A stretch of DNA of 64,000 nt from Palsa-892 sp963751615 (GCA_963751615.1 CAVVVG010000005.1:620001-684000); one strand, 5' to 3'. Positions 26,346 to 34,937 are shown, counted from the stretch's first letter. Numbers and translations: made by a program. Notes: generated by a model not told the origin, from the sequence alone.

Positions 26346-28577
26346 TCAGCTCGCGCTACCGTTCAAATTTGCCTTCACACGTTCTGGTGTAAAAGGAACA
26401 GTGCGCAAACGCACGCCGGCTGCATCGTGCACAGCATTGGCGAGTGCTGCGCCGACTGCCGCGCACGTAGCCTCGCCGGCCCCTAAAGGCGGCTCAGTTG
26501 GACGGTCGACGAGATCAATTTCAATCTTGGGAATTTCAGAGAACTTCAGAATTGGATACGTCGACCAGTCGACACTCAAGACGCGCGAGCTGTCGAACTT
26601 CACTTCCTCCAACAATACGCGGCTCAGCGTTTGTAGAATGCCACCCTCGATTTGAGCGCGCACGCCGTCGGGATTAATAATCTGCCCGCAGTCATGTGCA
26701 CAAACGACGCGATCAACCTTGATCCTGCCGCTGGCACGCTCGATCGTGATCTGCATTCCAATCGCAACATAGGTTTCGTTGTGCTTGTAGTGGACATACG
26801 ATATGCCACGCCCATGCGTGATGGCCGCACCCGTGTTGACTCCCGGCGACGGCCTGAACTGCCATTCCATCATCGCCGCCACGCGTTTGATGACTTCGAT
26901 ACCACGCGTGTTGTCGAGGCCGCGCAGTCGAAACGCGACTGGGTCAATGCCCGCCGCAGCCGCTAGCTCATCGACAAAGCTTTCGACGGCAAAACAGTTG
27001 GCCGGCTTGCCAGGCGAACGGATCGGGGCCGGTCGCAGCGGCGCGTCCTTCAGCCAGTGCGCAATGACCTGAACGCTTCCCGCGGCATAGGGTGGATCAC
27101 CGTTTTGCGCAATTAAACCCGCATTGAGACCACGCACCTGATCGAGTCCGGCTGCATCGGGCCCCAATAGAGGAATGTTGGGCAGTCCCTTGGTCGCCTG
27201 CGGCAGCCACAACTCGGTGCGCCAATCGAGTATACGACCCTCGGCATCGATCGCTCCGGAAATGTCGATTAGCTGAGGAGGACCTTTCGGATCGAACCCG
27301 AGTTCGTCCTCACGTGACCATTGGACCCGTACCGGCCGTCCAACGGCGCGCGACAAGATCGCGGCGTCTGCAGCCGCATCCTCGTGGCCATTCATTCCAT
27401 AACAGCCGGAACCCTCAAGATAGATCAGCCTCACTTTCTCCTTCGGCAAGCCAAGAAATCTGGCGAACGTCGCACGATTACCGTGTGTACCTTGCGATGC
27501 AGTCCAAATGACTGCCTCATCCGCACGCACGTCAGCCACCGCACAAGAAGGACCAATCGAGGCGTGGCTTTGCATCGGCCAGAAATAGCTGGCGGAAATC
27601 GCTTTTGCGCCGGCTGGCCGCGGCTCGTCCAGCCTACCTTTGGTCACCAATGTCTCGTCAGTGATGCTCGGATCGGAACGCAGCGTCCCGACGAGCGTAT
27701 CCTGCGCAGGCAATCCGGACCATTCGCTCCATTGCGCGCGAAGCGCACGGGCAGCCCGCACCGCAGTCCACTCATCTTGAGTGACGACGGCAAGGAAATC
27801 CTTGATCCGCACCACCTTCACTGCGGCGAGATCCTTAACTGAAGACTCATCAACCGCGATAAGTGTGGCACCAATCGCTGGTGGGCGGATCACCCGGGCG
27901 TGTTGCATGCCCGGAACACTAAAGTCGTGCACGTAGATGTTGCTGCCGTTGCATTTGCGCGGCACATCAGGGCGCGGCAACGACTTACCAACTACGGTGT
28001 AGTTCGCCGGATCCTTGAGTGGCGCTTTGGGATCAAGCTTAAGGTCGAACCGGCGCTCGCCGATGAGGTTGGCAAAACGGATGCCAGCACCGCCGCTCTT
28101 CCGCCGAACCTGGCCATCGATTGCCACAAGATCTTCGCCCTTAGCGTTGAGGCGTTGTGCTGCGAGCTCGACTAGCGCCTTGCGCGCCGTTGCAGCGGCC
28201 TGCCGGATCTGTACTCCGCCACGTTGAATTCCAGTGGAGCCGGAGGTCCGTCCTTGGTCCGGGGTGAGCGCAGTATCGCCCTCGATATATTTGATCTTGT
28301 CAATGCCAATGCCGAGTTCATCAGCTACGATCTGGGGAATTGCGATCCGTAACCCCTGACCGAGATCGACCTTCCCGCAGAAAACAGTCACCGTACCGTC
28401 ACCATTTATGGCAAGGAAAGCATCGACCTCTTTGGAGTCGAGTATCCGTGACGCAGTCGGCATGTCTTGCGCCAATGCATTGGTTCGCAGGCCAGCGATT
28501 GCGAAGCCGACTGTGAGCGCGCCACCCTTGAGGACCGCACGACGGGACAAATGAGACAACTTAGTGGGTGCGTTCAT
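26346..28577 (-). CDS. Molybdopterin-binding subunit of an aldehyde/isoquinoline oxidoreductase-type hydroxylase (IorB-like)
   Basis: 743 residues, xanthine-oxidase family large subunit. A twin-arginine signal (SRRAVLKGGALTVGFAIAGLRTNALAQ) indicates periplasmic export with cofactor. Mo-pterin motifs follow: VFCGKVDLGQGLRIAIPQIVADEL, GRTSGSTGIQRGG, SQGTHGNRATFARFLGLPKEKV, YGMNGHEDAAADAAIL, VVCAHDCGQIINPDGVRAQIEGGI, and the C-terminal PPLGAGEATCAAVGAALANAVHDAAG, where the catalytic Glu lies in this family. The length fits IorB. It follows the 2Fe-2S subunit gene by 7 nt, so the two form one enzyme. Substrate (aldehyde, N-heterocycle or other) is unknown. The upstream modABC operon could supply its metal. 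Confidence 0.88.
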   Translation of the reverse strand: MNAPTKLSHLSRRAVLKGGALTVGFAIAGLRTNALAQDMPTASRILDSKEVDAFLAINGDGTVTVFCGKVDLGQGLRIAIPQIVADELGIGIDKIKYIEGDTALTPDQGRTSGSTGIQRGGVQIRQAAATARKALVELAAQRLNAKGEDLVAIDGQVRRKSGGAGIRFANLIGERRFDLKLDPKAPLKDPANYTVVGKSLPRPDVPRKCNGSNIYVHDFSVPGMQHARVIRPPAIGATLIAVDESSVKDLAAVKVVRIKDFLAVVTQDEWTAVRAARALRAQWSEWSGLPAQDTLVGTLRSDPSITDETLVTKGRLDEPRPAGAKAISASYFWPMQSHASIGPSCAVADVRADEAVIWTASQGTHGNRATFARFLGLPKEKVRLIYLEGSGCYGMNGHEDAAADAAILSRAVGRPVRVQWSREDELGFDPKGPPQLIDISGAIDAEGRILDWRTELWLPQATKGLPNIPLLGPDAAGLDQVRGLNAGLIAQNGDPPYAAGSVQVIAHWLKDAPLRPAPIRSPGKPANCFAVESFVDELAAAAGIDPVAFRLRGLDNTRGIEVIKRVAAMMEWQFRPSPGVNTGAAITHGRGISYVHYKHNETYVAIGMQITIERASGRIKVDRVVCAHDCGQIINPDGVRAQIEGGILQTLSRVLLEEVKFDSSRVLSVDWSTYPILKFSEIPKIEIDLVDRPTEPPLGAGEATCAAVGAALANAVHDAAGVRLRTVPFTPERVKANLNGSAS

Positions 28578-28584
28578 GTCAGCC

Positions 28585-29043
28585 TCACTGTCCTGACGCT
28601 ACCATCACTGCCCGCACGACCCGTACGTGAATCCCACAGCGGCAGAGGTTCCCATCAAGAGCCATCTGAATTTCCGGCTCTGTGGGTTTTCGATTTTTAG
28701 ACAGCAGTGCAGCAGCGCTCATGATTATGCCGCTTGTGCAATAACCACATTGTGGCACTTGCTCCTTGATAAAGGCGGCCTGGAGCGGATGCGGCTTTGT
28801 TGCCGACCCTAGCCCCTCCAGTGTTGTTACCGAGGTGCCTTGCGCTCCGGCGACAGTCATCTGGCAAGAACGCACAGTTTTGCCCCCAACTAGAACAGTA
28901 CAGGCACCGCACTGCCCAAGTCCGCAGCCGAACTTGGTTGCAGTGAGGCCGAGGCCGCGCAGTACGTACAGCAGCGGCTGGTCGGCGTCCGATGAATCGA
29001 CCGTTCGGGCGATTCCGTTAACCTGAAGGTTATATCTGGGCAT
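28585..29043 (-). CDS. 2Fe-2S subunit of the molybdenum hydroxylase (IorA-like)
   Basis: 152 residues. The plant-type [2Fe-2S] domain has CGLGQCGACTVLVGGKTVRSC. The C-terminal helical [2Fe-2S] domain has QCGYCTSGIIMSA and DGNLCRCGIHVRVVRAV (CRCGIH replaces the common CRCGTY). It transfers electrons from the Mo site of the partner subunit (7 nt downstream) to an unidentified acceptor. Many such systems add a cytochrome c subunit; none adjoins here. ATG at 29043 (MPRYNLQVNG) starts the ferredoxin fold and has GGGAG upstream; the longer frame to 29127 is unsupported. Confidence 0.9.
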   Translation of the reverse strand: MPRYNLQVNGIARTVDSSDADQPLLYVLRGLGLTATKFGCGLGQCGACTVLVGGKTVRSCQMTVAGAQGTSVTTLEGLGSATKPHPLQAAFIKEQVPQCGYCTSGIIMSAAALLSKNRKPTEPEIQMALDGNLCRCGIHVRVVRAVMVASGQ

Positions 29044-29163
29044 GCCATCACTCCCTCTTCCGGCAGGACGTTTATTGGCCGTGATCGTAGCCGATATTCT
29101 ATACGCCGGCTGACCACTTGCGACCAAAAGATTTTCGAACCTGGCGCATTTGCCAGATACGTA

Positions 29164-30324
29164 TCATCCGGCGCTCGCTTTCAGTGCGCTCGCGGCTGTT
29201 GCGTAGCCGCCATGCGCGCCATCGATGAAGTGGACGTGGTTGGCATTAGTTGGTGACGGCGTGAAGCAGGTGATCATGGCTGCTTCCTGGCGATGCAGCC
29301 CGAAGCGAACCGTCCCCTTTTCAGCCGCCGCGTCAAGGCGATGCTCGATCTCGCCAGCAAGCTCTGGCGTGCAATCGAGGACCATTCGCAGAGCGTCGTC
29401 GTATTTTCGAAAATCAGAGTTCTCTACAACCTGCTGATTATATTTTTTTGGAACGAAACGACCCAACGTGATGCCAAACCGCATGATCAGGTAATAGAAG
29501 AGCGTCCACGCCAGGACCTTTGCCCGGCGAGCAATCAACCATTCGCCCGAACGGCGCTGCGCACGCACTTCGAGTTCGTAACCTTTTGGGGGCCATTTGA
29601 CGTGGAGGCCCTGACCCGTAACCGGCCGTGACGCATCGGGAGTCTTTTCCACGAGGCGGACGACGTCTTCGATCACGGCGCGGAAGGCATCCGGACTTCC
29701 ATTGGGTGCTTTAACCAGGACGAGCGATAGGATCAGCCCGCGCGAAGTGGGCATCTCCTCATAGCGGCACGACAGACCGCTGAGATCGGGTCGGACGCCC
29801 GGCGGTGACGGCGGCAAACTAAACCGACCTTGCTTCATCGCGGTATCAATCCATGCCATCCCCCCACCGGAGAACATCGCGATGGAGATGTTCTCTGACG
29901 CTGCAAAACGGGCGACGCAGACATCGGCGCCGTGCGAGCGCACGACCGAGACTGGCACTAGGGCAACCCGTAGCGTGAGATCGAGTTCCTCCTTCACCCA
30001 AGCTGCAGTGGCGGCGAGCGCTTCACGCGCGAGGCTTGCGTTGGAGGCCGGCACCGCAAAGCTTGCGCCGTCGCCGCCAAACACGAACGGAAAGTCCCCG
30101 CCATTAAGTGCATTCGTGACTGCGACGATCACCGCGGCACCGGCCATATTCACCGCCTTGTAACGGTTCTCGCGAATGGCCTTGGTCGACTGCTCGATGT
30201 CGGCGACGCCGACCATCCAATCGCCAGGAAGCGACTGGTAAAGCGATGGGTCCATGACGCTCGTGAAGTCGCGAAAGACCGGCACGCCGGCGTAAAAAGA
30301 ATCTGTTCGAATGTTCTCGCTCAT
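29164..30324 (-). CDS. DUF3095 protein (adenylate-cyclase-related fold)
   Basis: 386 residues of the DUF3095 family. The start is FYAGVPVFRDFTSVMDPSLYQSLPGDWMVGVADIEQSTKAIRENRYKAVNMAGA, where VGVADIEQST and the following FVFGGDGASFAVP have the look of a class III nucleotide cyclase/GGDEF-like metal site. A C-terminal half (SGEWLIARRAKVLAWTLFYYLIMRFGI...) ends in VHFIDGAHGGYATAA. No member has an assigned activity that I know of. ATG at 30324 is preferred (SEN start); earlier in-frame ATGs lack ribosome sites. Cytoplasmic. Confidence 0.85.
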   Translation of the reverse strand: MSENIRTDSFYAGVPVFRDFTSVMDPSLYQSLPGDWMVGVADIEQSTKAIRENRYKAVNMAGAAVIVAVTNALNGGDFPFVFGGDGASFAVPASNASLAREALAATAAWVKEELDLTLRVALVPVSVVRSHGADVCVARFAASENISIAMFSGGGMAWIDTAMKQGRFSLPPSPPGVRPDLSGLSCRYEEMPTSRGLILSLVLVKAPNGSPDAFRAVIEDVVRLVEKTPDASRPVTGQGLHVKWPPKGYELEVRAQRRSGEWLIARRAKVLAWTLFYYLIMRFGITLGRFVPKKYNQQVVENSDFRKYDDALRMVLDCTPELAGEIEHRLDAAAEKGTVRFGLHRQEAAMITCFTPSPTNANHVHFIDGAHGGYATAASALKASAG

Positions 30325-30663
30325 TGAATCTTTGTCTTCAGCCGGCATAAAACAGACATAACAACCGCGCTGATAAATATCTGCTCTCAGGGGATGAGCG
30401 GACATAAAGCGAGCATGTTTGATCGGCGCGTTATGGTTCTCAGCATTTACTTGAGATCTGCGTGATCGACGTGATTAATTGATCCTTACGGGACATACAG
30501 ATGTGGGGGCGTTTCGTCGGGGAAATTACGCCAGCCAATTGATTAATGCTGCGTGCTTCTGATGCATCTGCCCACACGGTTGCGACGGAACTTCCCCCGC
30601 CAAAATGGCCGAAGAGGTTCCCGAGCGCAAATGTTTCGACGGAAGCGATTAGTCCTTCGTAAT
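30325..30663. other. Intergenic region left of the DoxX remnant
   Basis: About 340 nt. Minus-strand frames run through it but show no family features or ribosome sites. The segment upstream of the DUF3095 gene presumably carries its promoter; nothing more can be placed. Confidence 0.4.
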
Positions 30664-30750
30664 TCACCACATGCGGTCGAAGCTCCAGGTGCCGCCGCCG
30701 GCCGCGGCGATATAGAGGAACGTGAAGCACTGCTCAGAGCACTTAGCAGA
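30664..30750 (-). pseudogene. Remnant of a doxX gene (3' end only) joined to a dispersed repeat
   Basis: The reading frame MSAKCSEQ-CFTFLYIAAAGGGTWSFDRMW ends in a stop at 30664. The last ~20 residues closely match the C-terminus of the complete DoxX protein at 40227-40625 (CFALLYIAAAGGGAWSVDKAW). The preceding residues come from the dispersed intergenic repeat (GCAGACATGCCGACC on the plus strand), so the repeat junction lies around 30736-30745. No other DoxX sequence precedes it. Confidence 0.7.
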
Positions 30751-30897
30751 CATGCCGACCGAATTGACGAACTTAAATCTCCAAGAAACCTTTGCGGCAA
30801 AGGCTTTCAATGATTCTTGACGTCCTGCGCCGTTTAAGCCGGCGAGGTCGTTCACCGCGGACGATCGACTGATCCGCCCGCATAACGGCTGTCGCTA

Positions 30898-31188
30898 TTA
30901 CAAAGTTGCAGCTATTTTCCGGTATTCATCTTCGGTGAACGCGCGACAGGTCTGCGTCCGTATGCTTCCGAGGGCTGCCGACGCCATTGCGAGTTTTGCA
31001 ACTACTTCGTCATTCGGTGCTTCGGAAATGGCCACAGCATCGTATTCGCCCATAACGAGATAAAAGGCTTTCATCTCGGCGCCAGCAGCGCGGAAGCGTT
31101 GCTTTGCCGCATCGAGGCGCTTGGGCCCGTCCTTCATCGTTTCAGCGCCCTTCTGAGTGAACTTGATTAAGGAGATATAAGTGGGCAT
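30898..31188 (-). CDS. GYD-domain protein
   Basis: 96 residues, a single GYD domain: MPTYISLIKFTQKGAETMKD, RFRAAGAEMKAFYLVMGEYDAVAISEAPND, ending TCRAFTEDEYRKI. These small ferredoxin-fold proteins are widespread in rhizobia and have no established function. The length is typical (about 95-100). Single gene, with a GGCTTACCC-type upstream region and no operon neighbours. Confidence 0.9.
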   Translation of the reverse strand: MPTYISLIKFTQKGAETMKDGPKRLDAAKQRFRAAGAEMKAFYLVMGEYDAVAISEAPNDEVVAKLAMASAALGSIRTQTCRAFTEDEYRKIAATL

Positions 31189-31545
31189 GGGTAAGCCTCT
31201 CTGGTTGTAATAAACTCTGAAAGTGCAAATGACGGCGCGGTCGTCTTGCGAAGGCGCTCACTTTTTTTAAATCGTGCCCCCTTCGAGACCTCATGTCGAG
31301 AGCAGTAAGTCCCTCAATTCGGGCTGCCCATAAAGATATGCATCGTTAATAGTGGCACTTTCTGAACTGGTTGGAATTCCAGATGCGAGGTCTCAACAGC
31401 GCGAAAGACTGCACAAAATAGACGGAATGGACCGAAGCCAAGAGTTGAATAGTCGATCAATGAGTGGAAGGCTCAAGCTCTCTCTTCCCCGCCCAAAACG
31501 AAATTCTGTCTTCATCCGAAGTTTGGCAAGAGAAGGAAACGAAAA
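31189..31545. other. Intergenic region, nothing recognised
   Basis: 357 nt. A plus-strand frame from 31352 overlaps the next gene in another phase but looks like chance. The right end has GAAGGAAACGAAAA, the ribosome site for the GFA gene. Confidence 0.45.
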
Positions 31546-31965
31546 GTGTCAAATGAACCATTTGCAATCGGACACTGCCTTTGCGGTGCCGTGAAGTTCA
31601 CTATTAAGGCTGCGCCAGTGGGCATGGGCCAATGCCATTGTAAAGATTGCCAACGCGCGTCTGGCACAGGACATATGTCGTTGGCTCGTTTTAAGAAGGA
31701 AGATGTTGCAATCCAAGGAGAAACCAGGAGCTACGCTTCCACTGCCGACAGCGGCAACATCAACACTCGGCATTTCTGCCCAAAATGCGGTAGCCGTGTG
31801 TATGGTGAGAACTCCGCTCGTCCCGGCTTAATCAATGTTGCGGTCGGTTGCGTCGATAATAACAACTGGTTTTCGCCCGGAGCAGTGGTTTATGCAAAAG
31901 ACCGACCGGCTTGGGACATAACACCGACGAATATTCCCAACTTCGACCGGATGCCGCCTCCCTGA
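31546..31965 (+). CDS. GFA-family (glutathione-dependent formaldehyde-activating-like) zinc protein
   Basis: 139 residues from a GTG start with a GAAGGA site. GFA/Mss4-like fold with zinc cysteines in GHCLCGAVKF, QCHCKDCQRASGTG and FCPKCGSRVYGEN. Members bind zinc and are named after S-(hydroxymethyl)glutathione synthase, although most are not demonstrated enzymes. The ending DRPAWDITPTNIPNFDRMPPP is typical of a large rhizobial subgroup. A second GFA protein from a different subgroup is at 50521. Confidence 0.88.
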   Translation: MSNEPFAIGHCLCGAVKFTIKAAPVGMGQCHCKDCQRASGTGHMSLARFKKEDVAIQGETRSYASTADSGNINTRHFCPKCGSRVYGENSARPGLINVAVGCVDNNNWFSPGAVVYAKDRPAWDITPTNIPNFDRMPPP

Positions 31966-32054
31966 CGTAGGTGAGACTAACAAGTTCACAGCATAAATCC
32001 CAATAGCCCTGACCCTCGCCCCGATTGGGTGAACAAGCGTATAACTTTTCGCGT
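31966..32054. other. Short gap 3' of the GFA gene and of the small membrane ORF
   Basis: Convergent 3' ends with no clear hairpin seen. Confidence 0.3.
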
Positions 32055-32201
32055 TCACATATGCGTAAACAGATTCCACTCAGCGGAAATACGTAGAAAC
32101 AGATAGACGCATCTGGTGAGCACCAGCAGGGCAAGCACAAAGAATATAACTCTCCATATTAGAAGTTTCGCTCTCTCAGCTCCTAAGATTTTTGTGTTCA
32201 T
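32055..32201 (-). CDS. Tiny single-pass membrane protein
   Basis: 48 residues: a polar start (MNTKILGAERAKLL), one strong transmembrane helix (IWRVIFFVLALLVLTRCVYLFL) and a short tail ending FTHM. A textbook ribosome site, AGGAGGGCG, stands 8 nt before the ATG, which is the main reason for calling it. No family recognised. It is isolated: GFA gene convergent on one side, about 500 nt of gene-poor DNA on the other. Confidence 0.6.
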   Translation of the reverse strand: MNTKILGAERAKLLIWRVIFFVLALLVLTRCVYLFLRISAEWNLFTHM

Positions 32202-32675
32202 TGCTACGCCCTCCTAAACACCAAGCAACATTGGTGCCTCCTGTGAAGCAGTTGCACCAATGAAGCTAGATCGAAAGCGGCGAACTGAATGTGAGGGACT
32301 TCACACGGTTCCAAATAAACTATTCTGCGGCAACTATCCTGCCAAGAGAAATCTATAGCTGCCCTCGTCGTACGCCAACGGCCGCCGATAACAATCACAA
32401 CAAGCTATGATCCGCCATTCCTCAGCCCACATTCCCCGGATGAGCTACCGAACTGCATCACGCTCACACCAACTATGAAACGCGCGCGCCAATTTACGGT
32501 CTCCCCCTTCCGCTTGTGGCCCTTCGCAGACATGCCGACCGCGCCGACCGATGTCCGCATTCGGGGCAAGCCTCTAACGGACGGTATCCCGGTCGCCGAT
32601 ATCGTTTTACAATTCGCGCATATCCTATTGATCTAATTACGATCTTTTTCTTCTCTCTATTTGAAATGATTGCTT
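32202..32675. other. Gene-poor stretch with repeat fragment
   Basis: About 470 nt. No convincing gene. At 32520-32560 the text GCAGACATGCCGACC... GATGTCCGCATT matches the dispersed repeat family; the first 15 bases are identical to those at the DoxX remnant (30746). Confidence 0.4.
32520..32560. repeat. Dispersed intergenic repeat, partial copy
   Basis: Contains GCAGACATGCCGACC and GATGTCCGCATTC, i.e. both inverted core motifs of the family, in head-to-head order with little between them. Confidence 0.5.
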
Positions 32676-32723
32676 GAGCAACAGTCTCTTGATCAGCAGG
32701 GTCCTGGGTTCGAGCCGTAGCCA
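32676..32723 (+). other. Degenerate tRNA-Lys-like 3' fragment
   Basis: GAGCAAC...CTCTTGATCAGCAGG...TCCTGGGTTCGAGCC reads like the D-stem end, anticodon arm with CTT, and T-arm of an alphaproteobacterial tRNA-Lys(CUU). The anticodon stem no longer pairs, the acceptor 5' half is missing, and it ends GTAGCCA. tRNA 3' fragments of this kind are often left where integrases acted. No integrase gene is present nearby. Confidence 0.5.
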
Positions 32724-32728
32724 TCCGA

Positions 32729-33241
32729 TTGCTAATGAAGCCGCACCTTTTGTTTCACATTTCCCCGGTAAAGCTTATTGCCGGAACAATTTTGCGTGGA
32801 AAAGATATTCGGCATGTCAGTTCTCAGGTCGAAGGCATGCTCAATTCATCGCGTCCGAATATCGCTACAATCTCTCGTTTTGAAGCAGTTTCTATGGCTC
32901 GGCGACCTGATTTCGTCCTATTCGGCTTGCACTACGACAGCGGTTACATCCATCTTGTGCAACCTCTCGGACCGGTACAAGAGCATGACCTCTTTTGGTT
33001 CGGCCATCTTCAACTGCGGCATGAACTAAATAATACGCGATTAAAAGATCGGTCGCTTAAACAGGTTCCGCTCTCGTCGGCTGAACTGTGTGAAAAGTAC
33101 TGGTTAGGCGAAGCGTCAGGTCAGCCCACATGGGAGTGTCTATCAAAAGAAGCAAAGGTCATAGGTTATCTCTGCACTGAGAGAATTCGCATAGCCGCTA
33201 CAAAAGGAGGGCGCTTGATTAAATTAATTGAAGCGATGTAA
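32729..33241 (+). CDS. Hypothetical protein, possibly ADP-ribosyltransferase-like fold
   Basis: 170 residues starting MLMKPHLLFHISPVKLIAGTILRGKDI. The opening (L)FHISPxKLxxGxxL resembles the first strand of DUF2441/Arr-type ADP-ribosyltransferase folds, but the remaining catalytic pattern is not clear, so this is a guess. The middle contains DFVLFGLHYDSGYIHLVQPLGPVQEHDLFWFGHLQLRHEL, and the end is basic. It begins just after the tRNA-like fragment, in a patch that looks acquired. Codon use is AT-richer than in neighbours. Confidence 0.55.
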   Translation: MLMKPHLLFHISPVKLIAGTILRGKDIRHVSSQVEGMLNSSRPNIATISRFEAVSMARRPDFVLFGLHYDSGYIHLVQPLGPVQEHDLFWFGHLQLRHELNNTRLKDRSLKQVPLSSAELCEKYWLGEASGQPTWECLSKEAKVIGYLCTERIRIAATKGGRLIKLIEAM

Positions 33242-33398
33242 GTCGAACGGGTTCCAATGCTGCAGTGGTACGCAGATTATTTGATTGAATTACGGAACAA
33301 GGGATGCGTCGTTCGCTTGTCCTCACGCGACACGAGCGCCAGAGATCGGTGGTGGATCGCCATATCCAAAAACAGACCCCAAAAAAGAACGTAGGAGT

Positions 33399-33998
33399 TC
33401 AGCCCTCGAACGCCGGTCGGGAAATGCAGCGCTTGAGCCACTCGGAAAGCCTCGGATAGGCTGCAAGATCGAGTTTGACCGCCCTTGACCAGTTCATCAC
33501 AGATGCGACATTGAGATCAGCTACCGTAAAGCACTCTCCAAGCAGATAGGGTTGTCCCGCGAGATGCACGTCCAGCACCTTGAATGGACGCTCCAGCTCG
33601 CTTTTGCATTTTTCGATCGTCGCCTCATCCGTCGGGCGCATGCCGATCACATGCAGCAAGATAGTCACCAACGGCTTCTCCACCTCTGTCATGACCCAGA
33701 AGCTCCACTGTGTTGCTAGCGCTTCCTCTTCAAGCGTCTTCAGTGCGATCTCTTTTCCGGCACCGTATTTTCTAACGAGATAGAGGTTTATTGCCATCGA
33801 TTCATAAAGCTTAAATCCGCAATCATCGATCGCCGGGACGCGCGCGTTCGGGTTTGCCTTCATCAGCTCGGGCGATTCCCGAGCCTTCGCGTAGTGAACC
33901 GGAACATTTTCGTATTCCGCCCCAAGCTCGCGCGCCATCCAAAGACAGCGCGCAGCGCGCGACTGCGGGATCCCGTAGATTTTCAAGCGGTCGGACAA
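33399..33998 (-). CDS. Glutathione S-transferase family protein
   Basis: 199 residues. The thioredoxin-like N-terminal domain has SRAARCLWMARELGAEYENV, NPNARVPAIDDCG with the cis-Pro, and LYESMAINLYLVRKYG (Glu-Ser glutathione contact). The all-helical C-terminal domain has LLGECFTVADLNVASVMNWS, the N-capping box of GSTs. Cytoplasmic detoxification enzyme; substrate unknown. The Ser at residue 13 may be the catalytic hydroxyl. Full length, single gene. Confidence 0.9.
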   Translation of the reverse strand: MSDRLKIYGIPQSRAARCLWMARELGAEYENVPVHYAKARESPELMKANPNARVPAIDDCGFKLYESMAINLYLVRKYGAGKEIALKTLEEEALATQWSFWVMTEVEKPLVTILLHVIGMRPTDEATIEKCKSELERPFKVLDVHLAGQPYLLGECFTVADLNVASVMNWSRAVKLDLAAYPRLSEWLKRCISRPAFEG

Positions 33999-34053
33999 AA
34001 TCTTATATTCCCCATCGGCAATTCATTCGGCTTTGCGCCCTTAAGAATGCGAT

Positions 34054-34815
34054 CTACACACGGTGCTGACCGTCGAATTCCCCGGCATCGTATAATTCGA
34101 TTGGCGCTACGAGACCCTTTAGGTCGTACTGCCTTCCCTCGCTAAAGACCATATCCTTTCCACATCGTTCCTGAACGGTTCCCGTGACCAGAATCTGTCC
34201 CGCACCGGCAACAGATTGTGCGCGAGCAGCGGTGTTCACGACTGTGCCAATCGCGGTCAGGTCACGATGCGTCTGACCGAATTCACCGAAGCTGACATTG
34301 CCGCTGCTGATACCAATGCCGATGCACAGGTCGTTTTCACCGAGGTCGAACCCCTTTACAAGTTCGGTACGCCGGACATGCCAGCGATGCTGCATTTCAC
34401 GCGCGGTGCGTACCGCTTGCGCTGCGTGATCGTCCTGCCGGATCGGAAAATTGAAGACCGCCATGATGGCATCGCCAATTGTCTTGTTGAGCAATCCGTC
34501 ATGCTCCCAAATCGCTTCGGCGCACTCATCGTAGAAGGCATCGAGCGTTGATGTCATCTCGTCAGAAGCCAATGACTGGGAAGCGGCCGTGTAGCCCCTC
34601 AGATCCGCGAAGAGCACCGTCGCATCGATTGTAATATTGCGGGCCTTCATGATACGCGTAAACGCCAATTCGCAGAAAGTGCAAGTGTTCGGATTCATCC
34701 GGCTCGGTCGGAGGCCAACGATTCGATACGGAATGGATAAGGGACCGCGTAAAAGCACCGGGACATGCAAATTTTGCCAACACCCCTTGCAGATTTTCGA
34801 ATACTGCTGGGTCAT
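34054..34815 (-). CDS. Class III adenylate/guanylate cyclase with N-terminal Cys cluster
   Basis: 253 residues. Residues 1-~55 carry CKGCW ... CTFCELAF, two CxxC pairs likely to bind zinc or another metal. The class III cyclase domain then runs from about residue 62: VLFADLRGYTAAS (first metal Asp), KTIGDAIMAVFNFP (second metal Asp), GIGISSGNVSFGEFG, and LTAIGTVVNTAARAQSVAGAGQILVTG. Soluble, no membrane segment. ATG at 34815 is chosen for AGGAAAG 5 nt upstream; the frame extends into the repeat beyond 34938 without support. Probably produces cAMP from ATP in response to an unknown N-terminal cue. Confidence 0.83.
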   Translation of the reverse strand: MTQQYSKICKGCWQNLHVPVLLRGPLSIPYRIVGLRPSRMNPNTCTFCELAFTRIMKARNITIDATVLFADLRGYTAASQSLASDEMTSTLDAFYDECAEAIWEHDGLLNKTIGDAIMAVFNFPIRQDDHAAQAVRTAREMQHRWHVRRTELVKGFDLGENDLCIGIGISSGNVSFGEFGQTHRDLTAIGTVVNTAARAQSVAGAGQILVTGTVQERCGKDMVFSEGRQYDLKGLVAPIELYDAGEFDGQHRV

Positions 34816-34937
34816 CAAATCTTTCCTGACCGTCGCCAGGCCCCCGCTTCTGCCGCAGTCCGCCGGGGTATAAAGAACAGAAAATAGACACGGCCCGCGA
34901 AATCGGACAACAAAAAACGTAAGCACTTGATATTGCT

